DNA of 64,000 nt from Lotus japonicus (GCF_012489685.1 NC_080044.1:59883507-59947506), one strand, 5' to 3'. Positions 1 to 11,984 are shown, numbered from the stretch's first letter. Program-made: numbers and translations. The notes: generated by a model from the letters alone, not told the origin.

Positions 1-400
1 GCGAGAAAGGAAGCCTGATTCCAAGCTCGCTAAACATGTATTCGTACGCAAAGAAGAAATGGGATCTCTTTACGTCGCCGTCTGGCTTGTGAAGCCAGGG
101 GCGATCCCCGGGACTGCAAACCCAGATCCTGAGTTTGGCGTTAAACTCATCGTCATTGGACAAGCCACCTAGGGAGTTCACGAATTGCACAATGGGATCG
201 CTGTCTTGGAAGATGGAAGGTTGATCTATAGCCTCGTGTTTGGGGGCTACTTGGACTGGAAGGGGCAGAGTGGCGTAGGTTTTTAGTCGGTGAGCTGGGA
301 TCTCCGGAACCTCTAAACGGAGGCCGCCGGCAGCGGTGGAGTCAGGGTCGCTTTCGGAGGAGGAAGAAGAGTGATTAGGGGAGGTAGGGTTTGAAGCCAT
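1..400 (-). CDS. N-terminal part of a plant transposon/gag-type protein, runs off the window
   Basis: On the minus strand an ATG at 400 opens a frame with no stop to base 1, about 133 codons. The first 30 residues are Ser/Asp-rich and disordered. The end of the visible part reads FAYEYMFSELGIRLPFS, which resembles the domain annotated in plants as 'putative gypsy-type transposon' or 'putative plant transposon protein', where a YxxMFxxLGxxxPFS motif is typical. A likely spliced leader lies just upstream (TATA box at 615-622, donor at 477-476). I infer retroelement origin because such proteins are usually carried by large Ty3/gypsy elements. A domesticated host gene cannot be excluded, since the C-terminus is outside the window. 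Confidence 0.6.
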   Translation of the reverse strand, partial: MASNPTSPNHSSSSSESDPDSTAAGGLRLEVPEIPAHRLKTYATLPLPVQVAPKHEAIDQPSIFQDSDPIVQFVNSLGGLSNDDEFNAKLRIWVCSPGDRPWLHKPDGDVKRSHFFFAYEYMFSELGIRLPFS

Positions 401-625
401 TTTTAGAAGACAGTGAAGTGAAAGAAAGGAAAAGATCAGTATGTGTGCGATGTAAAGATAAGGACAGGGGGACTCACCGGAGTAGGATGTGAAGAGTGGG
501 TAGCGGAAAGGGTGATAAGCGACGGCTCCGGAGCGGAAGTGGGCAGAAGGAGTTTGGTAAGCGATTAGGGAAGTGAGAGGGGTCTCGGAAAGGGATGACA
601 GTGGGGAAGAAGGGTTTTTATAGGA
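401..625 (-). promoter_or_regulatory. Putative TATA box and spliced 5' leader of the minus-strand gag-type ORF
   Basis: Read on the minus strand, TATAAAAA lies at 622-615, followed by a C/T-rich leader down to 478. There CCG|GTGAGTCC gives a strong donor (GT at 477-476). The short stretch to the ATG at 400 would hold the intron and acceptor. A CACGTGG-type G-box lies further upstream near 800-820. This could be an LTR promoter or a gene promoter; I could not place LTR ends. Confidence 0.4.
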
Positions 626-1215
626 GAAGGGGAGAAGCTGGAAGGGTGACGCGTGTTGGACGCGTGTGGAAGGTTGGAAGTCATGATGGTTTTGGGGAGG
701 TGGGTCGCGTGCAAAGGGGAGTTACTGCGCACGATGGGACGGTTATGAAAGGTGAAGTGACGGTTCCGGAGAAAGAGGGAAATTGATGTAACCAACACAT
801 CACGTGGGGCAGCCACGTGAGGCAGATTGAAATTTGAAAGGGTTTTAAAATAAGGGAAAGCGCGGAAAGCCTCGCCACTATAAGGATCAAACGCCATCGC
901 CTGACGATTGACACCAACAACGAAGTTCAGTCGCTCGCCGGGGTCACCGCCAGTCAATGCTTGAATGATCGGCACATGACCCATGCCTGCCACCTTTCCC
1001 GCCGGCGAGCGATCATACACCTGCTCCAACTTATCACCAATACAAAGTAGTCGTTCTCGCCGCTTGCGGACTTGTGGACTTGCAAGCTCTGTTTGCTCGT
1101 CAAGTCAGTGGATTGGGTAACTGAAAATGCTAGTTTCCTTTTGCTCACGCCATGTTGGCGACAATCTCAGCATCTTTTGTGGGTAGATTCCGGTGTACGA
1201 TAAGACATGTAACAG
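626..1215. other. Upstream region without a recognised gene
   Basis: Several short overlapping frames exist on the minus strand, but none shows a domain I recognise. Two CACGTG cores lie close together around 800-820. The DNA is probably regulatory or retroelement leader sequence for the minus-strand ORF at 1-400. Confidence 0.3.
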
Positions 1216-1525
1216 CATTTAAAAGACACCCTTAGCTCTCGTACCTCGAGCTCGGTGTCTTGTGGACTAGTGGACTGGGCGAGCCCCTAGAGGGGCAACG
1301 CCCAGCATGTATCCCGCCCTGAGGCGGGGCCCTGGCCTTCAGATGGGCCTTGATCTCGGAGGCCCAATTGCATTTAAAAGACACCCTTAGCTCTCGTACC
1401 TCGAGCTCGGTGTCTTGTGGACTAGTGGACTGGGCGAGCCCCTAGAGGGGCAACGCCCAGCATGTATCCCGCCCTGAGGCGGGGCCCTGGACTTCAGATG
1501 GGCCTTGATCTTGGAGGCCCAATTG
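1216..1525. repeat. Two tandem 155-bp direct repeats
   Basis: Copy 1 is 1216-1370 and copy 2 is 1371-1525. Both start CATTTAAAAGACACCC and end GGCCCAATTG. I see two differences, near 1336/1491 and 1356/1511. Each unit contains a GC-rich stem-like segment (GGGCGAGCCCCTAGAGGGGC). The array stops about 25 bp before a TATA box on the plus strand, which resembles duplicated U3 enhancer blocks of plant LTRs. Confidence 0.85.
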
Positions 1526-1548
1526 GCCCAATAGGTAGTACCCAAGCT

Positions 1549-1558
1549 CTATAAATAG
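1549..1558 (+). promoter_or_regulatory. TATA box downstream of the tandem repeats
   Basis: CTATAAATAG is a canonical plant TATA box. It is followed by a CT-rich stretch (1625-1660) that looks like a short leader. No plus-strand coding frame follows before the minus-strand gene at 1665-2102. The simplest reading is a solo LTR or LTR remnant covering roughly 1200-1690; its ends were not resolved. Confidence 0.4.
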
Positions 1559-1664
1559 GAGGTAGTTATCAATTGTAAAGGACTTTTGGCTCATTTGATA
1601 AAATAACACATGAAATTCAGCATTCTCTCTCTTACTCTCTCTCCCAAGCACAATCTCTCTACCC

Positions 1665-2102
1665 TTAGGTACTATACCTTCCCTCAATGTTCATTCCCAG
1701 AACAGTATCAATGTGGTGAGTCGGCGGCTTCTTGGTGTTCAGGCGGCGCCTGTGTTCCTCCGCCACCATGATACAACCGATGATCTCATCGCCTATAGCA
1801 TTCCTGGCTTCGAGCAGCTCCAATAAGCGGTTGCGATCAGTGTCCTGCTTCTGCTTCAAACTCAGAGCAGAAGCCTTTATCTGCTCAAGCTTGGAGGCTG
1901 GGTTTTGTTCTGGTTCTTCGGATATAGTGTTGAAGGATGCTGGGTTGGAGTTGAAGGAAGGAACAGAGCCGGTGGCAGTTGCATGAAGCTGTTTGACAGC
2001 CTCCATGACTTCTCTGAGAAGGGAAGGGGAGGGATGGTTGGAGTTGGGATCGTCGCCGGCGCCGGAGGCGGAGTTGGGGGTGGCAGAGAGGTGGAATGCC
2101 AT
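1665..2102 (-). CDS. Unrecognised small plant protein, head-to-head with DAD1
   Basis: From ATG at 2102 (Met-Ala-Phe-His) the frame gives 145 residues. It starts Ser/Pro/Asn-rich, then has LLREVMEAVKQLH and a Lys/Glu/Gln/Leu-rich helical segment with an LLELLEARNAIGDEIIGCI stretch, probably coiled coil. I chose this Met over one at 2297 because the upstream 65 residues look like leader translated by chance. The last residues (IEGRYST) lie beside retroelement-like DNA, and AAG|GTATAG there could be a splice donor, so the true 3' end may be further down or may have been lost to an insertion. I do not recognise the family. Confidence 0.55.
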   Translation of the reverse strand: MAFHLSATPNSASGAGDDPNSNHPSPSLLREVMEAVKQLHATATGSVPSFNSNPASFNTISEEPEQNPASKLEQIKASALSLKQKQDTDRNRLLELLEARNAIGDEIIGCIMVAEEHRRRLNTKKPPTHHIDTVLGMNIEGRYST

Positions 2103-2373
2103 GGCTGAAGAAGAGCAAGAGACAATGGCGCATACGCATTCAGGTAGGGCAATGATACCCTTGTTTTGTAGTGCTACCCTACGGCTAGAGAGTGACAGAT
2201 CGAGGAAATTGGGCTGGGCTGGGCTTGTCAATAATAGCAACCAGGCCCATTTTTGTTTTTGTTTGCAAGAGCTAGGCACTTTCACTCTCCAATACACGTG
2301 TTTCTTCTTTTTACTATGGAGGTAGTGTTGTGAACTTGTGAGTGTATCACAAAATTACAAAGTGTTAAAGAGA
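2103..2373. promoter_or_regulatory. Short shared intergenic region between divergent genes
   Basis: Only 271 bp separate the start codon of the minus-strand ORF (2102) from that of DAD1 (2374). The region must hold both leaders and both promoters, so a bidirectional promoter is likely. A GGGCTGGGCTGGGCTTG block at 2208-2228 and a nearby GGCCCA motif at 2245 resemble the GGGCC-type elements common in plant housekeeping promoters. Confidence 0.5.
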
Positions 2374-2683
2374 ATGGCAATGTCTACAAGCAAGGATGCC
2401 AAAGACCTTTTCAATGCTCTTTGGTCTGCTTATTCTGCAAGCCCCATAAATCTCAAGGTTCTTCCTCTTGATCCCTCTATTTCTTCATTAGTCTTTACTC
2501 TTACGGTTTTACCTAACACCACCTTATGTCCTCCTTCAGATCATTGACCTCTATGTCGGGTTCGCCATTTCCACTGCCATCATTCAGGTACTTCCCGACA
2601 ATGAGTCAATTGTTGCCACATTTGTCTTTTTAACACTTGTTTAATGATATCTACATGTGAGATTAGCAAATATTGTACCTATG

Positions 2684-2721
<38 letters not shown>

Positions 2722-3936
2722 ACCTTTGGTGATTGTTGCAGTTCTCAATATGAGAGTGAGATTAGTCTGTACCAATCCTTTTATTTGGATTTGTTTGATG
2801 AGGGGTACAGTTGTCAATTTGTTCATTTTGATACTGTATCATTGCTTAGACAATGCCCAAACTTTCTTTCTCCCATATTTTTCTTACATATCCAAACAAG
2901 CCAGTTTCCCATTTTTACTCCTAATTAACTCTGTTCTCTATTTATTTTCTCCCTAATTCAATTAGTCCAAACAATGCATATAAGAGATTGCAATAAACAT
3001 AAACTAGGTGATGCCAAAACCTTAGCTATCCAAGCAAAAAAAAGTATTGTGATAGAGTGGATTGAGAATTAGGAACTCCATAAATTTATAATCTTGCTTT
3101 ACTGGATATTCTTCAAGTTACTAGTTTGATGAATTCTTACTTTTAATGCTTTGATTAGAACTGTACAAGTGAAATTAGTTTCTTCATGAAGATTCAAGGT
3201 TGGTTAGTAGCTAGGTTTATGTTAAATTTACTTGCTCTTGTTTAAACTTCAATTTTTCTTTTTTTTTTCTTTATGACCAGGTAGTTTACATGGCTTTGGT
3301 GGGATCATTTCCATTTAATTCCTTCCTTTCAGGAGTACTTTCTTGCATAGGGAGTGCAGTTCTGGCTAGTAAGTGGCAAAGGTCTATACAATTTGCAGGC
3401 TAGCTAGTTACACACACACACACACATATATTTCATTCAATACACTACAAGTACTAGGTGCATATGAGTTTAGTTCTGGTTTTTCTTATCATTGTTATCA
3501 TCCTTTACCTTGAACCAGTTTGTCTCCGGATCCAACTGAATAAAGACAATAAGGAATTCAAGGTAAAAAATCTTTTCTTGTGTAATTTAATCTTTGAGCT
3601 GATGCATGCGGGCCAAATTGAAACCTGCAATTACTCATGCAAGTTGCAACTGATATATTTTTAGGTTCATTTACTTTTATATTTCATAATGTATTTCAAA
3701 AACCTAGTGAACTTATGGAGTTTCAAATTCTGATGCCTGCATTTTGACTTGACAAAACAAAGCATGAAGAAAACGAGGGGATGTGTTGTCTGCGTATTGT
3801 TTTCTTCACGTGATATATTCATACAGTTATTTGGTCTTCCATCATACTGCAGGATCAACCACCTGAGCGTGCTTTTGCAGATTTTGTTCTGAGCAATTTG
3901 GTGCTCCATTTGGTGATCATGAACTTCATCGGTTGA
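2374..3936 (+). CDS. DAD1: DAD1, oligosaccharyltransferase small subunit
   Basis: Five exons join in frame: 2374-2457, 2540-2587, 3281-3368, 3519-3562 and 3853-3936 (TGA), giving 115 aa, the usual plant DAD1 length. The protein matches the defender-against-death/OST2 family throughout: a short cytosolic N-terminus, [16 protein letters not shown] and [18 protein letters not shown] membrane segments, the [14 protein letters not shown] loop, and the conserved end [24 protein letters not shown]. In this family it is an integral ER-membrane subunit of the complex that transfers glycan to Asn-X-Ser/Thr; loss triggers cell death. All introns are GT-AG. The exon 3-4 junction gives Ile before CLRIQ where Val is common, a conservative change. 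Intron 2 holds a (TA)n microsatellite. No lesions were seen. Confidence 0.96.
2685..2719. repeat. (TA)n microsatellite in DAD1 intron 2
   Basis: A pure TA dinucleotide run of about 35 bp. A shorter (CA)n run lies at about 3412-3425 in intron 3 of the same gene. Confidence 0.9.
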
Positions 3937-4059
3937 ATTGGCTTCTGTGTGGCAATGATTTACTTGCTCCATTTGCATGATACCACTTATGAAGATGAAA
4001 CAATAATACAAGTCACATGTAGGTGTAGGTGTACTGTGGCTGTGGCTCATGAATCAGAA

Positions 4060-5640
4060 TTCATGATGTATTTCTTTTTTTTTGACCAAAAGATTCAGGA
4101 ACTCAAGCAGCTTATAACTTAAGAAATGCATAAATATCCTTTATCAATCCATCTCTATTCTTTCCTAGTCCAGTAGTCCTCACTTTACATTGCCACCATG
4201 GCTTCTTTCAATAACTCCCCCATTGGCTTACTCACCTAGCTCTCCCTAAGCCAATCCTATTTGTTATGGATTCTATATTGTAGTTTGATGAATAAGGTAT
4301 CACTCAAGGAATGTATGAATGTCAACCTAACCCATATACAGGTAGTTCGCTTCTAATCTATCAATTTTGTACAATATATAAACATGACTACATAATTAAA
4401 CTTTTCATGATTACTTTTTTTGGAGGTAAAGGACTTAAGTGCGTTTTGTTAAATACTGACTAAATTGGCTCAAGAAACCCTTGTTGAAATGGATTCGACA
4501 CTGCTGGTGCTGGACTGGAATGACAAAATTGAAATGAACTTTCAAGTGATGGATAAAGTTTTTTGTTGATGATTATAAGATTGAAGGCCCAGCACTTACA
4601 TAAAAAAATACTAAGGGATAACAAACACTTAAAAGAGTGATACAATCATTGACAAAACAAAAAACAGAGTGATACTATCTGACCCAAAAAGAAAGAGTGA
4701 TACTACAAGGTTTCACCAGATAAAAACTACAGAACATAGCCTGCACACTCAAAATACATAAAACAAACAGCAATAAAGAAATGTTGCATGAATTAACTCG
4801 AGCGTTAAAGTGTTTTGTAGGTATATTTTTACTCCTCGCACCACTAAACTCCACTGTGGACATTGGTACCGTCACTAGAGCGTGAAAACACACTTCATTT
4901 TCTCTTTTATCATATTTTAACTTAATTTTCTTTTGATCTCTTTATGCATTTTCTGTCACATCATATATATCATAATATTCTTACACGGCCATCATATAAG
5001 AGTAAAATGAGAATTTGTGTTATTTAATGAGGTGTCTTGCCTTTTATAATGGGGCAAAATTCTAAACCTAAATCCTTGTGCAAAAGGATAAAGTGTGTCA
5101 TTAGCATTGAGTCCCGACGTCCTGAAAATCCTTTAAATTGAGGTTGAGTCACCATAAAAAAGGTGAGTCAAGTGCACATAATACTATTTCCCTTAATTTT
5201 CTTGCTAGTAATAGGATAAGAACTTTCAATAAAACATTGATATAGAAATATTAGTCTTTAAGAAAGAAGAGCAGCACAAAGGTATAAGAAAAGCTAAAGT
5301 TTTAGTCTTATCTAATACGAAAGCGATTTAACATTTTTTTTTTTTTGATATAAGACATTGAAGACATTGATTGAAGTAGAAAAAATTATTCCGATAATAT
5401 CCATATGAAATAATTACTGTATATAATTATTTTCTTCGTTAAATAAAATAATTATATACCGCATAGATGAATTTAAGTCGCAATAAATGCAACTTGCGTC
5501 AAATACTAGTTAGTGTTTTTTTTTTTTTTTTTTGAAAGTACTAGTTAGTGTTATCCAATTCAACAATTCTGTATCAGTAAATAATACTTATACTTATCGA
5601 TTTAAAAAAAAAAAGGAAAAGGAAAGAATTTTTATCCGTT
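4060..5640. other. Intergenic region between DAD1 and ATS1
   Basis: AT-rich, with several homopolymer T runs (near 4074, 5335 and 5518) and no coding frame with recognisable similarity. The DAD1 3' UTR probably ends near 4060-4100. The only distinct structure is the duplicated target around the T run at 5504-5552. Confidence 0.5.
5504..5552. repeat. Oligo-T insert flanked by a 14-bp direct repeat
   Basis: TACTAGTTAGTGTT occurs at 5504-5517 and again at 5539-5552, separated by a T run and GAAAG. The perfect flanking repeat with homopolymer filler looks like a target-site duplication left by a severely truncated poly(A)-primed retroposon on the minus strand. Replication slippage is the alternative. 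Confidence 0.55.
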
Positions 5641-5659
5641 CATTCCTGTGCGCCGTTGA

Positions 5660-5820
5660 ACACACGCCACGTGTCTGAGCGGCGGTTACCCTTCAACGAT
5701 TGGGTCACACAGTGGCATGTGGGCCATAGCGAGAAGAAAGCACGTGCGCGCGCACACTCTCTCTCTCTTTCTTTCTCTCTCTTACGTTCTGTGATCCTGA
5801 AATTGATGAAGTAGAAGAAG
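5660..5820 (+). promoter_or_regulatory. ATS1 promoter/leader with two G-boxes and a CT-rich tract
   Basis: CACGTG palindromes at 5668-5673 and 5741-5746 are G-box cores (bZIP/bHLH sites in plants). A CT/TC-rich tract at 5757-5782 just before the start codon resembles Y-patch and GA-repeat leaders of plastid-protein genes. No clear TATA box was found. Confidence 0.5.
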
Positions 5821-8800
5821 ATGACCGGTTCTCACGCGTACTGTGTGGCACACGCCAACCCTGCTTCTTCTCTCCGCCTCCAAAATAAGACTATGTCTAT
5901 GTCTATCCTCTCCACACCGCACACCACATTCTTCACACCACCACCTCCTAGGGTTCCTTTCTCCAAACCTCCTCCTTCTTCCTCCATTTCTCTCCGATCC
6001 GTAACCGCTCCTTCACGTTCTTCTTCTTCCTCTTGCTCTTGCTCCTGCTCCCTCACCGCCTTCAAGGTTAAATCCAAGGACTCCGTCGTCTCCGCCAGCA
6101 TGGCCGCCCCTGTCTCCTCCCGCACTTTCCTCAATGCTCAAAACGAACAAGGTACTTCACTCCTTCAACATTTCAGTTACTCTTTTCTAATTCCGAATTT
6201 CTCGCGTTCAGGAATTTTCTTGATTTATCAAGTTTTTAGATGCTTACTTCATGTTACTGTTAATTTTAATCCAAGAATTTGCTTGATTTTATTTTGTTTA
6301 ATTTTTTAATCCGATTCTTGAAATTTGATTTTTGCGTTATCGTGTTTTGATTGTTTATTTGCAGAGCTTCTTTCTGGAATTAGGAAAGAGGTGGAAGCAG
6401 GTTCTCTGCCTCCTAGTGTTGCTGCAGGGATGGAAGAAGTGTTCGATAACTATAAAAATGCGGTATGTTATGTGTATATTCACTCGTGTAACTTATCTTG
6501 TAGTGCATCCTCCACATGCCTTGTTGATGGAAACGTTTCATTTTATTCATAGTTTAAAATAAGCCAAATCGATGTAATTCGCATAACTTACTATATAAGA
6601 TTAAGAAGTAAACCATTATTTAATGTTTTCTCTTAACTAAACTATTTCGGAATTCACTATGGAGCTAAACCTCAAAATTAGTGTGCCTTAAGTATGAAAT
6701 TGTAGTTTTGTTCTGTTGTTGTTTGTCTGCTTCATGCTTTAATGCATGTTTTCATTATAATATTAGTGATTTGGTACTATTTCTATTGCTTTGTTGTTAA
6801 AGAATTAGTATTTTTGATTGCAAAATTTTGACAAATTCCAAGATCAAAATATGCTTCTATGCCGTGCCGTGGATGTTTAAATACTTAGATTCTTTTAATG
6901 AGAAGTAATGCAGTCATTCACTTTATTGTTCCAGTTCATCTTTTCATTGTTATGGCATCTAAAAGGTTTAAATGATGACTTATATTCCTTTTGCCTGCAA
7001 TCACGTTTCAGGTTTACAAAAGTGGAGATCCCAAGGCAGACGAGACTATATTGTCAAACATGTCTGTTTTCTTAGACCGCGTATTTTTGGATGTGACAGT
7101 AAGTTAGAATTCTGGGGCATGCTTCGATAAGTCTTTCCTTACACACAGAATCTTCTATTTGGAATTTTTGTAGCGTCTTAGTTGCATCTATGCAGTTCTA
7201 AGTTCACTTGTTCAATTTAAAGTTGTCAAACGTCATGCTCAAAATATCATTTTGATTTTTAACAGGATCCTTTTGAGTTTCAATCACATCACAAAGCAAA
7301 GAGAGAGCCATTTGACTACTACATGTTTGGTCAGAATTATATCCGTCCTTTAGTTGATTTCCAGTGAGTTCACAAGCCACAGCTTCTCCTCTTTCTTCAC
7401 ATTGGCATTGATCGGTTACTTATTTGACATCTGTTGTTGATCGTCTGTGCATATTTAGTCAAGTTTCATGCATGAAGGAACCTTATAGCCTCAGTGCCTT
7501 GACCTTGGCATTTATGTTTTCAGTAAATTCATTACTATGATAAACTAAGATGCACGGAGCTTATGAATGAAGGATTTGGATTGGGAAATATAAAAGATAC
7601 ATGCATGGGTGGTCTATAACCCAAATGATTTTGCTTGTTGGGGGGGGGGGGGGCAGTTAACATGCAATATGCATGTAGACACCTTGAGTATGGAAGTCTC
7701 TAGATGTTTGACATATGCTGTTGAAGCCAATGGTTTTATTGGGAATGAACATGAATGCAATATGAGGATTCTTATGTTTCTGTCCTTGGTGTACAAAACT
7801 ACAAATAAGACATATCATGTACAAGTCCTGGGGTTTCTAATTTCCAGAGTTTAGGAAGCCATCTGATCTCTTTGACTCTTGCTTGGGGATTAGTGAAATC
7901 CCATCTTGCATAGGGATGTAGTAAGATAACTAAACATTTAGGGTTAAGGAGAAAATTCCGTAAAAATAAAGCAATAAGTGAGTAATTGTATACATGTAAA
8001 TGGAAGTTAATATTCTCATCAATAAAGTTTCCTGGTGAGGATTATAAACTAAGCCATCTCTATGGTTTATGAAGTATTGGAGACACAGTTCCAGATGCCA
8101 TCTTTCTAAGATTCAATGTATTTAAATACCTAGAACATTGAGAAAAATGAGGGTTTTATCTAATAGTTAACTAGACTCCTTTTTTGTTGTATCTTAAAAA
8201 GAAAGACCTCTTGCTTTTGAATGAATGAAATAATTTATAGATTTGGAACCATGTTGATTACTTCAGCATTTGGCTGATCTCCTGCACTTCCAGAAGTATA
8301 ATCCTGATATCTAGCAATCTGTGTACCCCATTTACATTCATGGCATTTAACTTCAGAGCCCATTTGTAATCAGCTTGTATAAAAAAATACCAATTCCATT
8401 CGGCTGTACCTCATAGCTGTTCTTAAATGTAAAATTTTTGTTGCAGAAATTCTTACGTCGGCAATATATCCGTTTTCATTGAAATGGAAGAGAAACTTAA
8501 GCAGGTGCTAATTTCTAACATGCTTACTTTTATACTGTAGGGCTATTTGTTTGCTTGCTGTAAATTATTGTTACTATTTGTAAATAATTTGTTTCCCAAC
8601 AAGTAAGGGGAAGGGAATAATCGCAACTCTAATATTCTTATCACGTCCAACATAACCAATTATGATTGATATCTCTTTGCTCGAGGTATAACACATCAGG
8701 AGCTTTTGTCTGTGACATGTAGAAGTCAATCTTCTTACACTTGAGGACAATGTGCATAGTAACCTTTTTACTATTTGACATACTATCATGCAGATTCAGA

Positions 8801-11800
8801 TTGCGGCATATGAACTTTTCAATAAATCATTATTATATCTAGATCATTCTAGCTGACTCAAATCATGTGACTGTTTTGATTGTTCTAAATTTTCTGTTGC
8901 TCTTCAGATCAGTCCCATTATTATAGTATGAATTGGTCTTATTTACGAGCCTGCGTTACTATTTTACCACGAAAACTTAGCATTATAATTTTCTCACAGT
9001 CCCAAATGTGCCTGAAATTTGTCTTCTTTGATACTGAGTCAATGTGTGTGATGCTGTGTATATATCTAATTTCCTTCCGTAAGTACTACATGTACATCAG
9101 AGACAGAACTCTGGAAAAAATATCTACTGCTTTTCATGAAATGTCAAACTTGACTCTGAATTGTAGGTTTTTATGTGTATATTTGCCCAATGTGAACAAT
9201 TTCATAAATGTGGGAGAAATTTTTGAAAGGTCAAAAAATTACTGCAGGGACACAATATCATCTTGATGTCAAACCACCAAACTGAAGCAGATCCAGCTAT
9301 TATTGCACTGCTGATTGAATCACGACTCCCATATATTGCTGAAAACATGGTAAAATTTGCATATTGTCTTCTGATTTTGAAGTAGAGTATGTAGTAGATG
9401 AACTGGGATGTGATTGAATACTTCTTTTTGTTCTTTCAGACCTATATAGCAGGAGATAGAGTAATAACTGATGCTCTGTGCAAGCCCTTCAGTATTGGCA
9501 GGTTCATTTTATACTTTCAATTTATCATATTTGAAATTTGGGCCTATTTTTTTAGAAGTGAAGTTGACTTTGGAAACCACTTACATTTGTTTTATTTTTG
9601 TAGGAATCTCATTTGTGTTTACTCTAAAAAACACATGCTTGATGATCCAGAACTTGTAGAGATGAAAAGAAAGGCAAATACACGCAGTCTGAAGGAAATG
9701 GCTTTGCTTTTAAGGTATATCTACTAGTTTATAGCTAAATTAATATCTTCTTTATTGATTCTTAGTTCCAGTTCTGATCATCAATTCATCATGCATCAAT
9801 TTGAGTGTTTTAGGATACGTAAACAGAGAATATAGAATTCAGACCTTAAAAGGGAAGAGCAAGCAATAGTAGTGGATTAGATAATATCATTTGTATGTAA
9901 TAGTTATTATTGATTGGTCAAATGTCTACTATCTCGGCGTTCCACTGTTACAAGACTACTTTTTGTTATAGGAGTGGATCACAGATAATTTGGATTGCCC
10001 CAAGTGGCGGTAGGGATCGACCTGACCCCGTCAGCGGAGAATGGGCGCCTGTAAGTTTACTTTCTTGTTAAGAAAATTATAAAAGCACACTATAGTTCCA
10101 AATTAATCAAACTTTCCATTTCTTAGATCTATCGTAATCGGAAATATGTCTTTTAATGTTGACTGGGTAGCAGAAAAGTGATCTGTATTGGAACTGAGAA
10201 CGAGAATCCTTTATAAGGGTACATGTTACTGAATGTTATTTCCTTTATATGCTCATAGAGAGGTATGAGGTTGCATGTTTAGAATCAGACAGGTCACAGG
10301 AGGGAACCCTATATAATACTCTATTTAAGCAGAATCAGTTGTTTTGAAAGGTTGCTTAGCAAATTTCTTTGATGCTGAAAACAGTTGAAATGTTAACTGA
10401 GATCTATGTTTGTGACAATCTTCCAAGCCAAGCATTATTCAATTAGGTAGAGTGGACTTCATGGATCAATCATCACCAATGATCTTTGTAAAAGAAAGAG
10501 AGACAAATATTGAGTTCTTCTCTTTTGCTCTGCTGCACCATTTCATGGATCAATCTTTGATGTTTCTATTACCTTGTGATTTGCTTGTCATGAAAAAAGA
10601 TTTCTGACAATGGTATCCTATGCTTAATGGTTATTTGCTTTCTCTCCTGGTCAAGGACTATGTCAGATCAATGATGATCTCTCTGCCTAATATCTAAATC
10701 CAATGTTTTAGTTATGAATCTGTTCTAGTGTGCATCAGAGGAAATTATTGTTCAATACTTTTATTTATTTTGCTAGTAGTTGTATAAAATGATGAACATT
10801 GGAACTTTGTAAGAAAGTAACATGTTGTAAATTAACCTATGTGTATAACTTCAGTAGCATATCACAACCAAATCTATGATCTTTCCATACTGATATGAGG
10901 CATTCAGGCACCCTTTGATGGTTCTTCAGTAGATAATATGCGAAGGCTTGTTGAACATTCTGGTCCACCAGGTCATATATATCCTTTGGCAATATTGTGC
11001 CATGATATAATGCCCCCTCCACTAAAGGTATGATGTTCTTGTCTTGGAGATCCCTTCCTAATAATTTTTACCTTTTATTAAGAAAATGCAATTTGCAGGT
11101 TGAAAAAGAAATTGGAGAGAAAAGAGTTATAACCTTTAATGGGGCTGGCTTATCAGTGGCTCCAGAGATGAGCTTTTCTCAAACCACTTCTGCGTGTGAA
11201 AATCCTGAAAATGTAAGCTGAATTTGATCACTTGAACTTCCTCTTGCTCTGATTACTAAATTTCTTATTTTTCCATTGACTCTACTTCGACTCTCTTCTG
11301 AGAAGTCAGCTATTGTCTTTTTGTTATCCTTGAACTAAGATGTGATGGCTTAAGAACGTGATAAAACATGCCACTGTTCATAAGCCACAACTAAGTACAG
11401 ATATGGTGCCATTTTGTTTTGTTTTTGATGATGCTGTACGCATAGGTTCCTGGTAAATCTTTGGGCTTATAACTATGAGGAGGGGCCTCTGCACCATTTC
11501 AGTGTCTTTTGAATGATAAAATTTAATGCCCCACAAAAAGAATATTAGGGTGAATCTATGAACTACCCTCTAGTTAATCTGAGTATTAGTATTTGCAAAT
11601 ATTTGCAGCTTACAGAAATAATTTGTTGTTTCTTGTCATGTGATAAGTACCAACTCTGAAGCTAAATGATCTATGTAAGCAAAGCCAGTATTGTGTATCC
11701 TTGGGTTCTCTGCTCAAATTTACTAATGGTGACTTGCAACAGTCTAAACTTGAAAAATAGCAGAATGTTTTGATACACGATTTCTGTTATGTAGAATATT

Positions 11801-11984
11801 CTTTACTTCTTCAATTTAAATATTGCAATATGGATTTTTTATGGATTAGGCTAAGGAGGTATATACAAAGGCCTTGTACGAATCTGTGGCTGATCAATAT
11901 AATGTGCTGAAGTCTGCCGTACATGGCAAAAATGGATTAGAAGCATCAACTCCCGTAGTATCTTTGTCGCAGCCATGGAACTAG
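5821..11984 (+). CDS. ATS1: Plastid glycerol-3-phosphate acyltransferase
   Basis: Twelve exons join in frame: 5821-6151, 6365-6462, 7012-7098, 7266-7363, 8447-8504, 9248-9349, 9440-9501, 9604-9714, 9972-10050, 10908-11027, 11099-11212 and 11850-11984 (TAG); 464 aa. It matches the soluble plastid GPAT family, which moves an acyl group from acyl-ACP to the sn-1 position of glycerol-3-phosphate, the first step of the plastid lipid pathway. Residues 1 to about 95 are Ser/Pro-rich and basic, a chloroplast transit peptide. An N-terminal helical domain ([15 protein letters not shown]) precedes the acyltransferase domain with catalytic NHQTEAD (His234, Asp239), AGDRV (262-266) and IAPSGGRDR (about 324-332). 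The C-terminus ends SLSQPWN, as usual. A second in-frame Met at residue 25 is a possible alternative start. No broken splice site or stop was seen. Confidence 0.96.
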
